A DNA stretch of 64,000 nt from Acinetobacter sedimenti. GTDB lineage: Bacteria; Pseudomonadota; Gammaproteobacteria; Pseudomonadales; Moraxellaceae. Of the stretch, positions 36,002 to 44,489 are shown in pieces (within the stretch, counting starts at the first letter, position 1; each line of letters opens with the position of its first letter). The position numbers and the translations under genes were made by a program. Location of the stretch: NCBI RefSeq assembly GCF_022601685.1, contig NZ_JAKUML010000005.1:99125-163124 (forward strand), read 5' to 3'. The notes under the pieces were generated by a model. The model searched no databases and had not been told where the DNA came from. It saw nothing but the letters and a program-made list of their open reading frames with translations.

Positions 36002-36457
36002 GCCACTGACGGCGGCATCAGGGTTTTTGTCAGAGATAAGCCGAAGATCAATTCCGTGCTCAAGCAATGCCTTGCAGGCAGAGATTACGAGATTGAATCC
36101 CTCAGTGGAATCCAGTGCCTGCGCAACCTTTTCATCATCGGTTCCTTTGAAGCCTGAGGCGACGATAGAAACAAATGTTGTGTCATTGCCTTTAGGCGTA
36201 AAAGTCCATTCAACAGGCGTGGGCCATTCAATGGCAATTCTTTGGTTCTTCTCCAGCGCCGTGACCGTAACTTCCCCCGAGACGCCGTATTGATCCCAGT
36301 ACCAGGTTACTGTCTTACCGGGAGCTAGTTGTCCACTGGAACGACTAAACCAAAATCTGGTGGTCACGGTGGGATCGACGAAGGCATTGAACACCTCCTC
36401 GACGGGTCTGCGGATGAGCATTGTTGCTCGCGCAACAGGCGACTTCATGAGTGTCAT
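35996..36457 (-). CDS. SRPBCC/AHSA1-like gene-cassette protein
   Basis: A 153-residue protein with the START/Bet v1-like SRPBCC fold: VARATMLIRRPVEEVFNAFVDPTVTTRFWFSRSSG at the N-terminus, WYWDQYGVSGEVTV in the middle and an amphipathic C-terminal helix (FNLVISACKALLEHGIDL). The fold binds hydrophobic ligands; the function is unknown. It has about 51% G+C against about 40% for the chromosome. It sits in the second cassette of the array, downstream of aadA2, and ends in its own attC. Two ATGs are possible (36457, 36448). Unlike aadA2 I do not recall its name. Confidence 0.8.
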   Translation of the reverse strand: MTLMKSPVARATMLIRRPVEEVFNAFVDPTVTTRFWFSRSSGQLAPGKTVTWYWDQYGVSGEVTVTALEKNQRIAIEWPTPVEWTFTPKGNDTTFVSIVASGFKGTDDEKVAQALDSTEGFNLVISACKALLEHGIDLRLISDKNPDAAVSGT

Positions 36458-36486
36458 TTCAGCTCTCGGAAATCTGTGTGTGTGGC

Positions 36487-36546
36487 ACCTAACGCCGGAG
36501 TTAAGCCGCCGCGCGTAGCGCGGTCGGCTTGAACGAATTGTTAGAC
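36487..36546 (-). other. attC site of aadA2
   Basis: A 60-base attC with core sites ACCTAAC and GTTAGAC and an inverted core GCCGCCGCGCGTAGCGCGGTCGGC-like. It is the usual aadA2 59-base element and separates the two cassettes. Confidence 0.95.
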
Positions 36547-36547
36547 A

Positions 36548-37339
36548 TCATTTACCAACTGACTTGATGATCTCGCCTTTCACAAAGCGAATAAATTCTT
36601 CCAAGTGATCTGCGCGTGAGGCCAAGTGATCTTCTTTTTGTCCCAGATAAGCTTGCTTAGCTTCAAGTAAGACGGGCTGATACTGGGCAGGTAGGCGTTT
36701 TATTGCCCAGTCGGCAGCGACATCCTTCGGCGCGATTTTGCCGGTTATTGCGCTGTACCAAATGCGGGACAACGTAAGCACTACATTTCGCTCATCGCCG
36801 GCCCAGTCGGGCTGCGAGTTCCATAGCTTCAAGGTTTCCCTCAGCGCCTCGAATAGATCCTGTTCAGGAACCGGGTCAAAGAATTCCTCCGCTGCCGGAC
36901 CTACCAAGGCAACGCTATGTTCTCTTGCTTTTGTAAGCAGGATAGCTAGATCAATGTCGATCATGGCTGGCTCGAAGATACCCGCAAGAATGTCATTGCG
37001 CTGCCATTCTCCAAATTGCAGCTCGCGCTTAGCCGGATAACGCCACGGGATGATGTCGTCATGCACGACAAGGGTGACTTCTATAGCGCGGAGCGTCTCG
37101 CTCTCGCCAGGGAAAGCCGAAGCCTCCATAAGGTCATTGAGCAATGCTCGCCGCGTCGTTTCATCAAGCTTTACGGCCACAGTAACCAACAAATCAATAT
37201 CGCTGTATGGCTTCAGGCCGCCATCCACTGCGGAGCCGTACAAATGCACGGCCAGCAACGTTGATTCCAGATGGCGCTCAATGACGCTTAGCACCTCTGA
37301 TAGTTGGTTCGAAATTTCGATGGTCACCGCTACCCTCAT
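36548..37339 (-). CDS. aadA2: Aminoglycoside (3'')(9) adenylyltransferase AadA2
   Basis: This 263-residue enzyme adenylates streptomycin at 3'' and spectinomycin at 9. The nucleotidyltransferase motif is GSAVDGGLKPYSDIDLLV (GS-x10-DxD). The N-terminus RVAVTIEISNQLSEVLSVIERHLESTLLAVHLYGS and the IIKSVGK end match AadA2 from memory and differ from AadA1. A MTIEISN start four codons downstream (GTG) is the published alternative. It is the first cassette of the array, nearest the attI; transcription should come from a promoter in the attI/intI region. Base use (about 53% G+C) is cassette-like. Confidence 0.96.
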   Translation of the reverse strand: MRVAVTIEISNQLSEVLSVIERHLESTLLAVHLYGSAVDGGLKPYSDIDLLVTVAVKLDETTRRALLNDLMEASAFPGESETLRAIEVTLVVHDDIIPWRYPAKRELQFGEWQRNDILAGIFEPAMIDIDLAILLTKAREHSVALVGPAAEEFFDPVPEQDLFEALRETLKLWNSQPDWAGDERNVVLTLSRIWYSAITGKIAPKDVAADWAIKRLPAQYQPVLLEAKQAYLGQKEDHLASRADHLEEFIRFVKGEIIKSVGK

Positions 37340-37342
37340 GAT

Positions 37343-37401
37343 GTCTAACTACAGTTATACGGCAAATTTGCCGCATAACCAAAATGAATTTGCAACATAA
37401 C
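37343..37401 (-). other. Putative attI site of the integron remnant
   Basis: Directly upstream of the aadA2 cassette boundary (GTTAGAC on the minus strand) are two direct repeats, AATTTGCCGCATAAC (37365-37379) and AATTTGCAACATAAC (37387-37401), agreeing at 13 of 15 positions and 22 bases apart; on the minus strand each starts with GTTATG. A palindromic CGGCAAATTTGCCG with TTAT/ATAA shoulders overlaps the first. This resembles the simple core site plus DR1/DR2 of attI sites. It is not attI1. Confidence 0.6.
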
Positions 37402-37439
37402 TATTTTGACATCCTATTTTTTTCTCGTTATATTTCAAA

Positions 37440-37469
37440 TACCTTAAAGATTAAAAACATACTTGTCAA
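37440..37469 (-). promoter_or_regulatory. Candidate cassette promoter (Pc)
   Basis: On the minus strand TTGACA (37469-37464) is followed after 17 bases by TAAGGT. It points toward aadA2 and lies between attI and the intI-like pseudogene, where cassette promoters occur. The -10 match is moderate. Confidence 0.35.
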
Positions 37470-37490
37470 GTTGTGATAATCCAAAATTAA

Positions 37491-37775
37491 ACGCATAAGC
37501 AACCACCAAAACTATTAGAAAAAGTCGCTTATACAGGACGATACAGATATTGAAGCCTATCAACAGAACGAGCCTATATCCAATGGATTAAACGCTACAT
37601 CCTTTATCATAACAAACAACACCCAAGTATTTTAAACGAAACACATATTAAAAGTGATCTGTCATATTTAGTGAATAATAACGGCGTGAGCAAATCAACC
37701 CACAAACGAGCACTCAGTCTATTACTCTTTCTTTATCACCATGTATTAAATATCACTCTGGCATATATTGATAGG
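37491..37775 (+). pseudogene. Integron integrase (IntI-type tyrosine recombinase), N-terminal fragment
   Basis: In the frame through 37563 the translation gives QPPKLLEKVAYTGRYRY-stop-SLSTERAYIQWIKRYILYHNKQHPS..., then a block with VNNNGVSKSTHKRALSLLLFLYHHVL. This aligns with the N-terminal core-binding domain of IntI1 (…LLDQLRERI…[26 protein letters not shown]…[21 protein letters not shown]). There is a TGA at 37551-37553 and no credible start codon. The catalytic C-terminal half is lost at the IS left end. It is divergent from the cassettes, the normal integron arrangement. It has about 35% G+C, so it is not class 1 (about 60%). Confidence 0.85.
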
Positions 37776-38510
37776 GGCTTAGGAAGTTAAGCATATTTAA
37801 AATTATGGTAACTTCCTTATATGAAAGCAAAAATAGATGCTATTCCCGTTCTAGAATCGCAGAAGCAAAATTCAGGCAAATTATTCGCTTTTTTGCCATG
37901 GATTTTACTGCATCTGATACTGCTAAACTCACTAATATTTCTGTGCGATCTATCCATACTATTTACATCAAATTGCATAAAAAGATCGCTGTCCAGTGTG
38001 AAAAAATATCTCCCTTCAATGGCATCGTTGAACTGGATGAATCCTACTTCGATGCTCGTCGTGTTCGAGGTAAACGAGGTCGATGTGCTTCAAGTAAAAC
38101 GATTGTATTCGGTCTGCTCAAAGGAGATGGAAATGTTTATACAGAAATTGTTCCTGATTGTTCCAAAGCCACGCTACAAGGAATTATTCGTGGGCATCTA
38201 GAACTTGATTCAGTCATCAACACAGATGGATGGAGAGGTTATGATGGTCTTGTCGAAATTGGGTTTGAAAAACACTTAAGAGTAAATCATGGTGACAATG
38301 AATTTGCTTGTGGAGAACGTTATATCAATGGCATGAAATCCTTTTGGGGCTATGCCAAAAAACGGCTGATTAAATTCAATGGAATTGACAAAAAGATGTT
38401 TTATTTGCATCTTAAATAGATGGAGTATCACTTCAATCATCGGCATGGTCATTTATATCTTGATTTGCTGAAACTACTCCGTAATAACCCTCTTTAACTT
38501 CCTAAGCCCC
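37774..38510 (+). mobile_element. IS1595-type (IS1016-like) insertion sequence, 737 bp
   Basis: Perfect 17-base terminal inverted repeats GGGGCTTAGGAAGTTAA (37774-37790) and TTAACTTCCTAAGCCCC (38494-38510) enclose one transposase gene. The flanks TATTGATA and AACGTTTA do not match, so no 8-bp target duplication is seen. That suggests an adjacent deletion or recombination between two copies. It ends the intI remnant on its left and borders the prfC leader on its right. Confidence 0.9.
37805..38497 (+). pseudogene. ISXO2-like DDE transposase with a late in-frame stop
   Basis: Reading from 37805 gives an IS1016-type DDE transposase: HTH-like ASDTAKLTNISVRSIHTIYIKL, first acidic motif IVELDESYFDARRVRGKRGR, TDGWRGYDGLV and NGMKSFWGYAKKRLIKFNGI. 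Normal members continue after LHLKE; here Glu is replaced by TAG (38417-38419) and 25 further residues (MEYHFNHRHGHLYLDLLKLLRNNPL) remain in frame to TAA at 38495. The truncated form is 204 residues. Activity is therefore doubtful, though only the tail is lost. Confidence 0.85.
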
Positions 38511-38714
38511 AACGTTTATAAAAAAAAGAAAGATTCGATTTTCTCAAAAAGCGATTTGAAGTGCTAATTCCTTGATCAATCAAAACATATCAACAATCAG
38601 TAAAATCCTATTCAAATCTGCTACAATTACGCCAATTTTGAATTCCCACTTTTTCAGTTTTAGTACATATTTAGAAATGTGTACATAGCTGTGTACATAT
38701 TGTAGATTTTTCTT

Positions 38715-40304
38715 ATGTTTAAAGATGAATTAGCCAAAGAAGTAAAGGCTCGTAGAACCTTTGCCATCATTTCCCACCCCGATGCGGGCAAGACCACCAT
38801 GACAGAAAAATTGCTGTTATGGGGTAAAGCCATTCAGGTCGCAGGCATGGTGAAAAGTCGTAAGTCAGATCGCTCAGCAACATCTGACTGGATGGAGATG
38901 GAGAAGGAACGTGGGATCTCGATCACCACCTCGGTGATGCAATTTCCATATAAAAATCACACCATTAACCTACTCGATACTCCGGGACACGAAGACTTCT
39001 CGGAAGACACCTATCGTACTTTGACTGCGGTCGATTCTGCCTTGATGGTGATTGATGGTGCAAAAGGGGTGGAGGAGCGTACCATCAAGCTGATGGAAGT
39101 GTGTCGTATGCGTGATACGCCGATCATCTCTTTCGTCAACAAGATGGATCGTGAAATTCGTGAACCACTTGAGCTCCTTGACGAGATCGAAAATGTCCTA
39201 AAAATCCAATGCGTGCCGATCACTTGGCCACTGGGTATGGGGCGTGATTTTGCAGGGGTATATAGCTTACTTGAAGACAAGCTGTACATCTATAAGGCAG
39301 GTTTTGGCTCGACCATTACCGAGATCGAAGTGCGTGATGGTTATGATCATCCTGATATCCGTGAAAAAGTGGGCGATCTTGCATTTGCTGCTTTTGAAGA
39401 ATCATTGGAGTTAGTCCAACTTGCCAATGAGCCACTCGATCGTGAGTTATTTTTACAGGGTAAACAAACGCCTGTATTATTCGGTACGGCACTGGGTAAC
39501 TTTGCCGTCGATCATGTCTTAGATGCGTTCTTAGAATGGGCGCCAGAACCAAAAGCACATCCAACTGAGGAACGTGTGGTTGAGGCAACTGAATCAGGCT
39601 TTAGCGGTTTTGTATTTAAAATCCAAGCCAACATGGATCCGAAACATCGTGACCGTATCGCCTTTATGCGTGTTTGCTCTGGGAAATACGAAAAAGGCTT
39701 AAAAATGAATCATGTGCGCATCGGTAAAGACGTGCGTATTAGCGATGCCTTGACTTTCCTTGCGGGTGAACGTGAACAACTGGAAGAAGCGTGGCCGGGC
39801 GACATTATTGGTCTGCATAATCACGGTACGATTCAGATTGGCGATACCTTTACCAGCGGTGAGAAGTTGCATTTCACTGGGATTCCGCACTTTGCACCTG
39901 AGATGTTCCGCCGAGTCCGTTTAAAAGACCCTTTGAAATCCAAACAATTGCAAAAAGGTTTGAAGGAGCTTTCAGAAGAAGGTGCAACCCAAGTCTTTAT
40001 GCCACAAAATAGCAATGATTTGATCGTTGGTGCGGTCGGTGTGCTCCAGTTCGATGTGGTGGCATATCGTCTGAAAGAAGAATACAAAGTCGATTGTATT
40101 TATGAACCTGTAAATATCAACACCGTGCGTTGGGTACACTGTGATGATGATAAAAAATTCAATGAATTTAAGAAGAAAGCACATGACCAATTATCCATTG
40201 ATGGTGGTGGTCATTTGACTTATCTTGCGCCAAGTCGTGTCAATCTACAGCTCATGCAAGAGCGTTATCCTGATATTCAGTTCCGTGCTACACGTGAGCA
40301 TTAA
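38715..40304 (+). CDS. prfC: Peptide chain release factor 3
   Basis: RF3 (529 residues) is the ribosome-dependent GTPase that releases RF1/RF2 after peptide release. The G1 motif is [16 protein letters not shown]3 [17 protein letters not shown]4 NKMDRE. The C-terminal domains II-III match RF3 length. About 200 bases upstream are AT-rich and contain nothing else after the IS end. Translation probably starts at the first ATG, without a strong ribosome site. Confidence 0.96.
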   Translation: MFKDELAKEVKARRTFAIISHPDAGKTTMTEKLLLWGKAIQVAGMVKSRKSDRSATSDWMEMEKERGISITTSVMQFPYKNHTINLLDTPGHEDFSEDTYRTLTAVDSALMVIDGAKGVEERTIKLMEVCRMRDTPIISFVNKMDREIREPLELLDEIENVLKIQCVPITWPLGMGRDFAGVYSLLEDKLYIYKAGFGSTITEIEVRDGYDHPDIREKVGDLAFAAFEESLELVQLANEPLDRELFLQGKQTPVLFGTALGNFAVDHVLDAFLEWAPEPKAHPTEERVVEATESGFSGFVFKIQANMDPKHRDRIAFMRVCSGKYEKGLKMNHVRIGKDVRISDALTFLAGEREQLEEAWPGDIIGLHNHGTIQIGDTFTSGEKLHFTGIPHFAPEMFRRVRLKDPLKSKQLQKGLKELSEEGATQVFMPQNSNDLIVGAVGVLQFDVVAYRLKEEYKVDCIYEPVNINTVRWVHCDDDKKFNEFKKKAHDQLSIDGGGHLTYLAPSRVNLQLMQERYPDIQFRATREH

Positions 40305-40344
40305 TATCGTGTTGCGCTAAGCTGTTTTATGCAAAAAAAACTCA

Positions 40345-40378
40345 CAATAAAGGAGTGTCCAATCGCATTCCTTTATTG
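40345..40378. other. Hairpin downstream of prfC
   Basis: Arms CAATAAAGGA and TCCTTTATTG enclose 14 bases and can be extended by G-T pairs. The sequence after it has no T-run, so termination is uncertain. Confidence 0.4.
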
Positions 40379-40492
40379 GTATAACTACAGCTCATAATAT
40401 TGTTGTGTTCATAATTAGATTGAAGCTAGGTTTTTGAAATTAGGTTCGGGTGTATCGTGTTTGAAAATTGGGGTCAAAGCGGAATTTGCAGG

Positions 40493-41368
40493 ATGCGAAT
40501 TTCATTGCTTAAAGCGATTCATTTTACTGCTTTAACTACGGTATTGGTGGCTACTCTCAGCGCATGTTCAAAACCAAGCGAAGAACAACAGCAAGAACAA
40601 GTCGAAACGGAACAAGTCAAAAAGCAAGGCTATGAAAATCTGATTGCAATGCCAGTGATTGCGGATTATGCCTTGCCTTTTTGTGAAGATGAATATTGTA
40701 TTGATGTCGAAGTCTTTGGTTTTAAAAGTAAAGATCAATGGTTTAATGATTTTGGCAAAATGCAAAGTGCAGATTTGATTCGTCAGCAGTTGGGTATTTC
40801 ACAAAAGCTCAGCTTACAACGTGCAGTCAATGAATTTGTAAAGCGTTCCGATGCGTGGCGTGAAACACAGCTGGCTGAAAATAAACATGCAAAACCGCAA
40901 GCATGGTCGATGTATATTAAGCCTCGACTTGCCATGCAACAGGGCGAAATGGCGTTGCTGATCATTAATACTAGTTACCAGCTTGGTGATGAGGCTGTGC
41001 CTGAACAGCACTATTTTTATGTGGTGGATCGTAAGGCGAAAAAGTCTTGGCGCTTGTATGATGTAATTAATGAGAATAAACGTGTCAGCTTTACACACTT
41101 TGTCCAAGCACAATATGACGTATGGCGTGAAGAAACATCTGCACAACTGAGTGAAGAAGATCAAGTAAAATTACCGACCAAAATCTATTGGGCAAATCAA
41201 GACTGGTTCTTCGATGAGCAAGGTGTAGCGATTTATTATCGTTTTAATGATTTGTGCGCAGAATGTGAAGCATCGAATGGTAAAGATTTCACAATTTATC
41301 TCAGCCCAACACAATCACAACAATGGATTAAAGCACCGCTACTGAAACAGCTCAATTTTGCATCTTAG
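40493..41368 (+). CDS. Putative lipoprotein, DUF3298/RsiV-like
   Basis: A 291-residue predicted lipoprotein. The lipobox LSAC places the modified cysteine at residue 25 (MRISLLKAIHF... start; GGAA eight bases upstream). A longer GTG-initiated reading from 40457 is less likely. The mature protein has a charged linker (EEQQQEQVETEQV), then an alpha+beta domain with CEDEYCIDVEVFGF and a WFFDEQGVAIYYRFNDLCAECE C-terminus, as in RsiV-like/DUF3298 proteins. The next gene has a similar N-terminus, so they are probably a related pair. Function unknown. Confidence 0.7.
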   Translation: MRISLLKAIHFTALTTVLVATLSACSKPSEEQQQEQVETEQVKKQGYENLIAMPVIADYALPFCEDEYCIDVEVFGFKSKDQWFNDFGKMQSADLIRQQLGISQKLSLQRAVNEFVKRSDAWRETQLAENKHAKPQAWSMYIKPRLAMQQGEMALLIINTSYQLGDEAVPEQHYFYVVDRKAKKSWRLYDVINENKRVSFTHFVQAQYDVWREETSAQLSEEDQVKLPTKIYWANQDWFFDEQGVAIYYRFNDLCAECEASNGKDFTIYLSPTQSQQWIKAPLLKQLNFAS

Positions 41369-41500
41369 AACACAATACTTTACTCGCAATAATTGGCTTT
41401 GGTGCTATGCTGAATGGACTTGAGTTGAAGCTTTTAAACGGAAGCTTTCAAATAGAATCATTCAAGCAGAATCATTGTAATGCGTAAAGTAAGGGTTATT

Positions 41501-42610
41501 ATGAAAGACAAGCTAAGCACAGCAAAACATTTGATTACATCACAACAACATTCAAATAAGCTTAAACCGTTCAAAGTCATTGCTTTGAGTGTGGCGATGG
41601 CGTGTGCAGTGAGTGCTTGTCAGAAGAAACCTGAGCCAGAAGTTGAGCAAACTCAAGCTGCAACAGCAGAAGTTGGACTCAATGCGACAGTGAAAGATGT
41701 GCCGATTCAGCTTCCAGAATGCGAAGGTGAAGTATGCCCTGAGATTACCATTCAACATTTAAGCAGTAATTATCCGAAGCTTGATCAAGCGGTGGATTTG
41801 TATGTTTTAAACTATGTGAAAAATCTAGTCCGTGGTTTTGACATGACCACAGTGAGCAATCAACAACGTCAAGATGAAAAGTCGGATGGTCAAAATCCTG
41901 TAGCAGACGCAAAAGCAGAGAATGCACAGGAGCAAGACAGCACCAAGTCGATTGAAGAAATCAACACACAAAAAGCGCAGTCTAAAGAGCAAGCAGAGAA
42001 TCAACCTGATCAACTACAGCCTTTTGTGGATCAATTCCTGCTACTTGCACAAGAAGTCAAACAACTTGGCTCATCGGCAAAATTATCCTTATTTTTGAAA
42101 CCACAAGTTTTAAATCCTGAAGGACCGATTGTTACGGTCGTGGTCAATGCGGAAAACTATGTTGGCGGGGCACATGGTAGTGCTGCACAGCAATATTTCA
42201 ATTTTGAGTTGGAATCTGAAACTTTATTGAGCCTTGATGAAATCTTGGTCAAAGGACAACGTGCCAAATTCAATGATCTAGCGCATCAAGCCTTTGAACA
42301 GTGGATTATGGCGACTCAGCCTGATATGGATGTGGATGAATATCAAGAACTTTGGAAATTTACTTCAACGGATAATTTCTATTTAAGTCCGACAGATTTG
42401 ATTTTGCAATATGGTGAGTATGAAATTGGTCCTTATGCGGTGGGTTTACCACGGTTGGTGATTCCGTATAAATATTTACAAGGTGTGATTAAAGATCAAT
42501 ATTTACCAGTTCAAGCCAAAGCTGAGCTAGAAAAAGCTGATGCTCAAAAAACTGAAGCTCAAAAAGCGAACAGTGCAAATAGCGACGCTGAAAAGTCGGC
42601 ATCGAAATAA
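41501..42610 (+). CDS. Putative lipoprotein, DUF3298/RsiV-like
   Basis: A 369-residue predicted lipoprotein with lipobox VSAC (about residue 40) after a long N-region. AAGGG precedes the chosen ATG (an alternative ATG lies seven codons upstream). Domain structure: linker rich in Glu/Gln (about 115-170), a beta-sheet core containing VVVNAENYVGGAHGSAAQQYFNFELES and ILQYGEYEIGPYAVGLPRLVIPY, which is the typical RsiV C-terminal fold, and a low-complexity Lys/Ala/Glu tail. It shares CEGE-CPEI/CEDEYCID-type motifs with the preceding gene. RsiV in Bacillus is an anti-sigma factor that senses lysozyme; that role is not assumed here. Confidence 0.72.
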   Translation: MKDKLSTAKHLITSQQHSNKLKPFKVIALSVAMACAVSACQKKPEPEVEQTQAATAEVGLNATVKDVPIQLPECEGEVCPEITIQHLSSNYPKLDQAVDLYVLNYVKNLVRGFDMTTVSNQQRQDEKSDGQNPVADAKAENAQEQDSTKSIEEINTQKAQSKEQAENQPDQLQPFVDQFLLLAQEVKQLGSSAKLSLFLKPQVLNPEGPIVTVVVNAENYVGGAHGSAAQQYFNFELESETLLSLDEILVKGQRAKFNDLAHQAFEQWIMATQPDMDVDEYQELWKFTSTDNFYLSPTDLILQYGEYEIGPYAVGLPRLVIPYKYLQGVIKDQYLPVQAKAELEKADAQKTEAQKANSANSDAEKSASK

Positions 42611-42631
42611 AGCCGTGATGGCAGAATCAAG

Positions 42632-43468
42632 ATGATTCAACTGTTTGATACGCATACCCACTTTGATGTGGAAGACTTTGACGCTGATCGGCAACAGCTT
42701 GCCGAACAGGCGTATCAAAGTGGCGTGCAAGCGTTGATTCTTATTGGCTTTTTGCAAAATCGTTTTGCAGACCTTTTAACGACGCATCAATTTTTAGGTC
42801 AGTTGTCGGATGTGCCCAAAAGTTATCTTGCGCCTGGCTTGCATCCTTACTATATCAAGCAACATCAGCGACAACATTTAGATGATTTAGAAAATTTTCT
42901 AAAACAACATCACTGTGTTGCGGTTGGAGAGATTGGTTTAGACAGCTTTGAAAAACGTCATAAAACTGATGAGATCAAACAGCTTCAAGCCGAATATTTT
43001 TCAGCGCAACTCGATTTAGCGACACAGTTCGAAAAACCTGTGTTACTGCATATTCGTAAGTCGCATGGCGATGCTTTGAAGATATTAAAACGGCATCATT
43101 TTAAACATGGTGGCATTGCCCATGCGTTTAGTGGTGGTGTAGAAGAAGCCAAAGCCTTTGTGAAATTAGGTTTTAAGATCGGTGTGACAGGGCAGATCAC
43201 CAATCCCAATGCCAAACGGTTGCAAGACGTGGTGCGAAGCGTAGCAGTTGAAGATTTGGTGCTAGAAACAGACTGTCCCGATATGACGCCGCTGTGTTGT
43301 CAGCTTTCCACTGAGCGTAGAACACGCAATACACCAGCAAATCTGCCTTATGTCTTAGATGGTTTGGCCGAGGCTTTGGGTTTAGATCAGTTAAAAATGG
43401 ATAAATCAAAACTGGCAACGCAGCTTTGGCAAAATAGTTTAGATTGTTTGCATTTATCCAAGAATTAA
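42632..43468 (+). CDS. TatD-family metal-dependent hydrolase/DNase
   Basis: A 278-residue TIM-barrel metallohydrolase. DTHTHFD (metal ligands), GEIGLD, HIRKSHGDAL, HAFSGGVEEA and the late LETDCPDM motif are all present. TatD-type proteins are 3'-5' exonucleases or D-aminoacyl-related hydrolases. The divergence from E. coli TatD means the exact paralogue (TatD, YcfH, YjjV) cannot be told; YjjV-like is possible. It follows the lipoprotein pair by 21 bases. Confidence 0.88.
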   Translation: MIQLFDTHTHFDVEDFDADRQQLAEQAYQSGVQALILIGFLQNRFADLLTTHQFLGQLSDVPKSYLAPGLHPYYIKQHQRQHLDDLENFLKQHHCVAVGEIGLDSFEKRHKTDEIKQLQAEYFSAQLDLATQFEKPVLLHIRKSHGDALKILKRHHFKHGGIAHAFSGGVEEAKAFVKLGFKIGVTGQITNPNAKRLQDVVRSVAVEDLVLETDCPDMTPLCCQLSTERRTRNTPANLPYVLDGLAEALGLDQLKMDKSKLATQLWQNSLDCLHLSKN

Positions 43469-43598
43469 CAGTCCAGAAAAGAATCTAAGATTAAAAAACA
43501 AATTTAAAACTGCTAAAGATTCGCCACACTGCTTTTCACTATTGCTTTCACGTATAATCATGCATTCATGTTTTAATGCCTAACTTTAAATTCTACCT

Positions 43599-44441
43599 AT
43601 GTCTGACACATTGCCAAGCCCAAAAAATTCAAGCCTAGAAAGTTCAAGCCAAGATAAACCAAACGATTCCCATCAATCTGTATCACAGCCAACGGATTAT
43701 GATCGCCGTTTTGCAGGTGCCAATAAAATCTATGGCGAGTCGAGTTTTCAGACTTTTGAAAACAGTCATGTCATGGTCATTGGTATTGGTGGTGTCGGCT
43801 CGTGGGCGGTGGAAGCATTGGCTCGCTCAGGTGTTGGCAAACTTACTTTGATAGATATGGATGTGATCGTCGCATCGAATGTCAACCGTCAACTTCCTGC
43901 GCTCAGCTCTACATTTGGACATGCCAAGATTGACGTGATGGCACAGCGTTGCCGAGAGATTAATCCGCAGATACAGATTGAACTCATGGATGACTTTCTC
44001 ACGCCTGATAACGTCACCGAGCTATTGGCAAGTCGTCCTGATTTAGTCTTAGACTGCATTGATGATGTCAAAGCCAAACTGGCGTTGATACTACATTGTC
44101 GATTTAACAAGATTCCACTGATTGTATCGGGTGGGGCAGGCGGTAAGTTGGATCCGCTGAAAATTCGTGTGGCGGATTTATCCAAAACCGAGCAAGATCC
44201 AATGCTTGCCAAATTGCGTACACAGCTTAGAAGTAAAGGCATCTGTAAAAAACCAAAAGAAAAATTTGGCATTACTTGCGTGTATTCGGTGGATAATCCT
44301 TTTTCCAATGCTGAGGCGTGTGGTGTCGATTCAAGCGCAGGATTGCGTTGTGGTGGTTATGGTTCTGCGGTGGTGGTGACTACTAGCTTTGCGATGGTGG
44401 CTGTAGCTGAAGTGTTGAAAAAGCTTTCTAAAGCGCAATAG
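43599..44441 (+). CDS. tcdA: tRNA threonylcarbamoyladenosine dehydratase
   Basis: TcdA (CsdL; 280 residues) is an E1-like ATP-dependent enzyme that dehydrates t6A37 to cyclic ct6A in tRNAs reading ANN codons. The adenylation motif is VIGIGGVGSWAVEALARSGVGKLTLIDMD and the later NVNRQLPALSSTFGHAKIDVM matches the ThiF/MoeB type. The first 40 residues are a polar extension. It lies 130 bases downstream of the TatD gene with its own likely promoter. Confidence 0.93.
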   Translation: MSDTLPSPKNSSLESSSQDKPNDSHQSVSQPTDYDRRFAGANKIYGESSFQTFENSHVMVIGIGGVGSWAVEALARSGVGKLTLIDMDVIVASNVNRQLPALSSTFGHAKIDVMAQRCREINPQIQIELMDDFLTPDNVTELLASRPDLVLDCIDDVKAKLALILHCRFNKIPLIVSGGAGGKLDPLKIRVADLSKTEQDPMLAKLRTQLRSKGICKKPKEKFGITCVYSVDNPFSNAEACGVDSSAGLRCGGYGSAVVVTTSFAMVAVAEVLKKLSKAQ

Positions 44442-44489
44442 GCACATTAATCTAATATTTAAGAAAGCTACTTCAACCACATCGTTAAA

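Noticed and set aside
35996..36457. gcuF/orfF cassette normally between dfrA12 and aadA2
   Set aside because: The product is a 153-residue SRPBCC protein, follows rather than precedes aadA2, and dfrA12 is absent.
37349..37490. Class 1 integron attI1/Pc
   Set aside because: The sequence does not match remembered attI1 and has low G+C; no 3' conserved segment follows the array.
38715..40304. Possible tet(O)-like ribosomal protection protein
   Set aside because: The G-domain motifs and length are those of RF3 (PrfC), a core translation factor.
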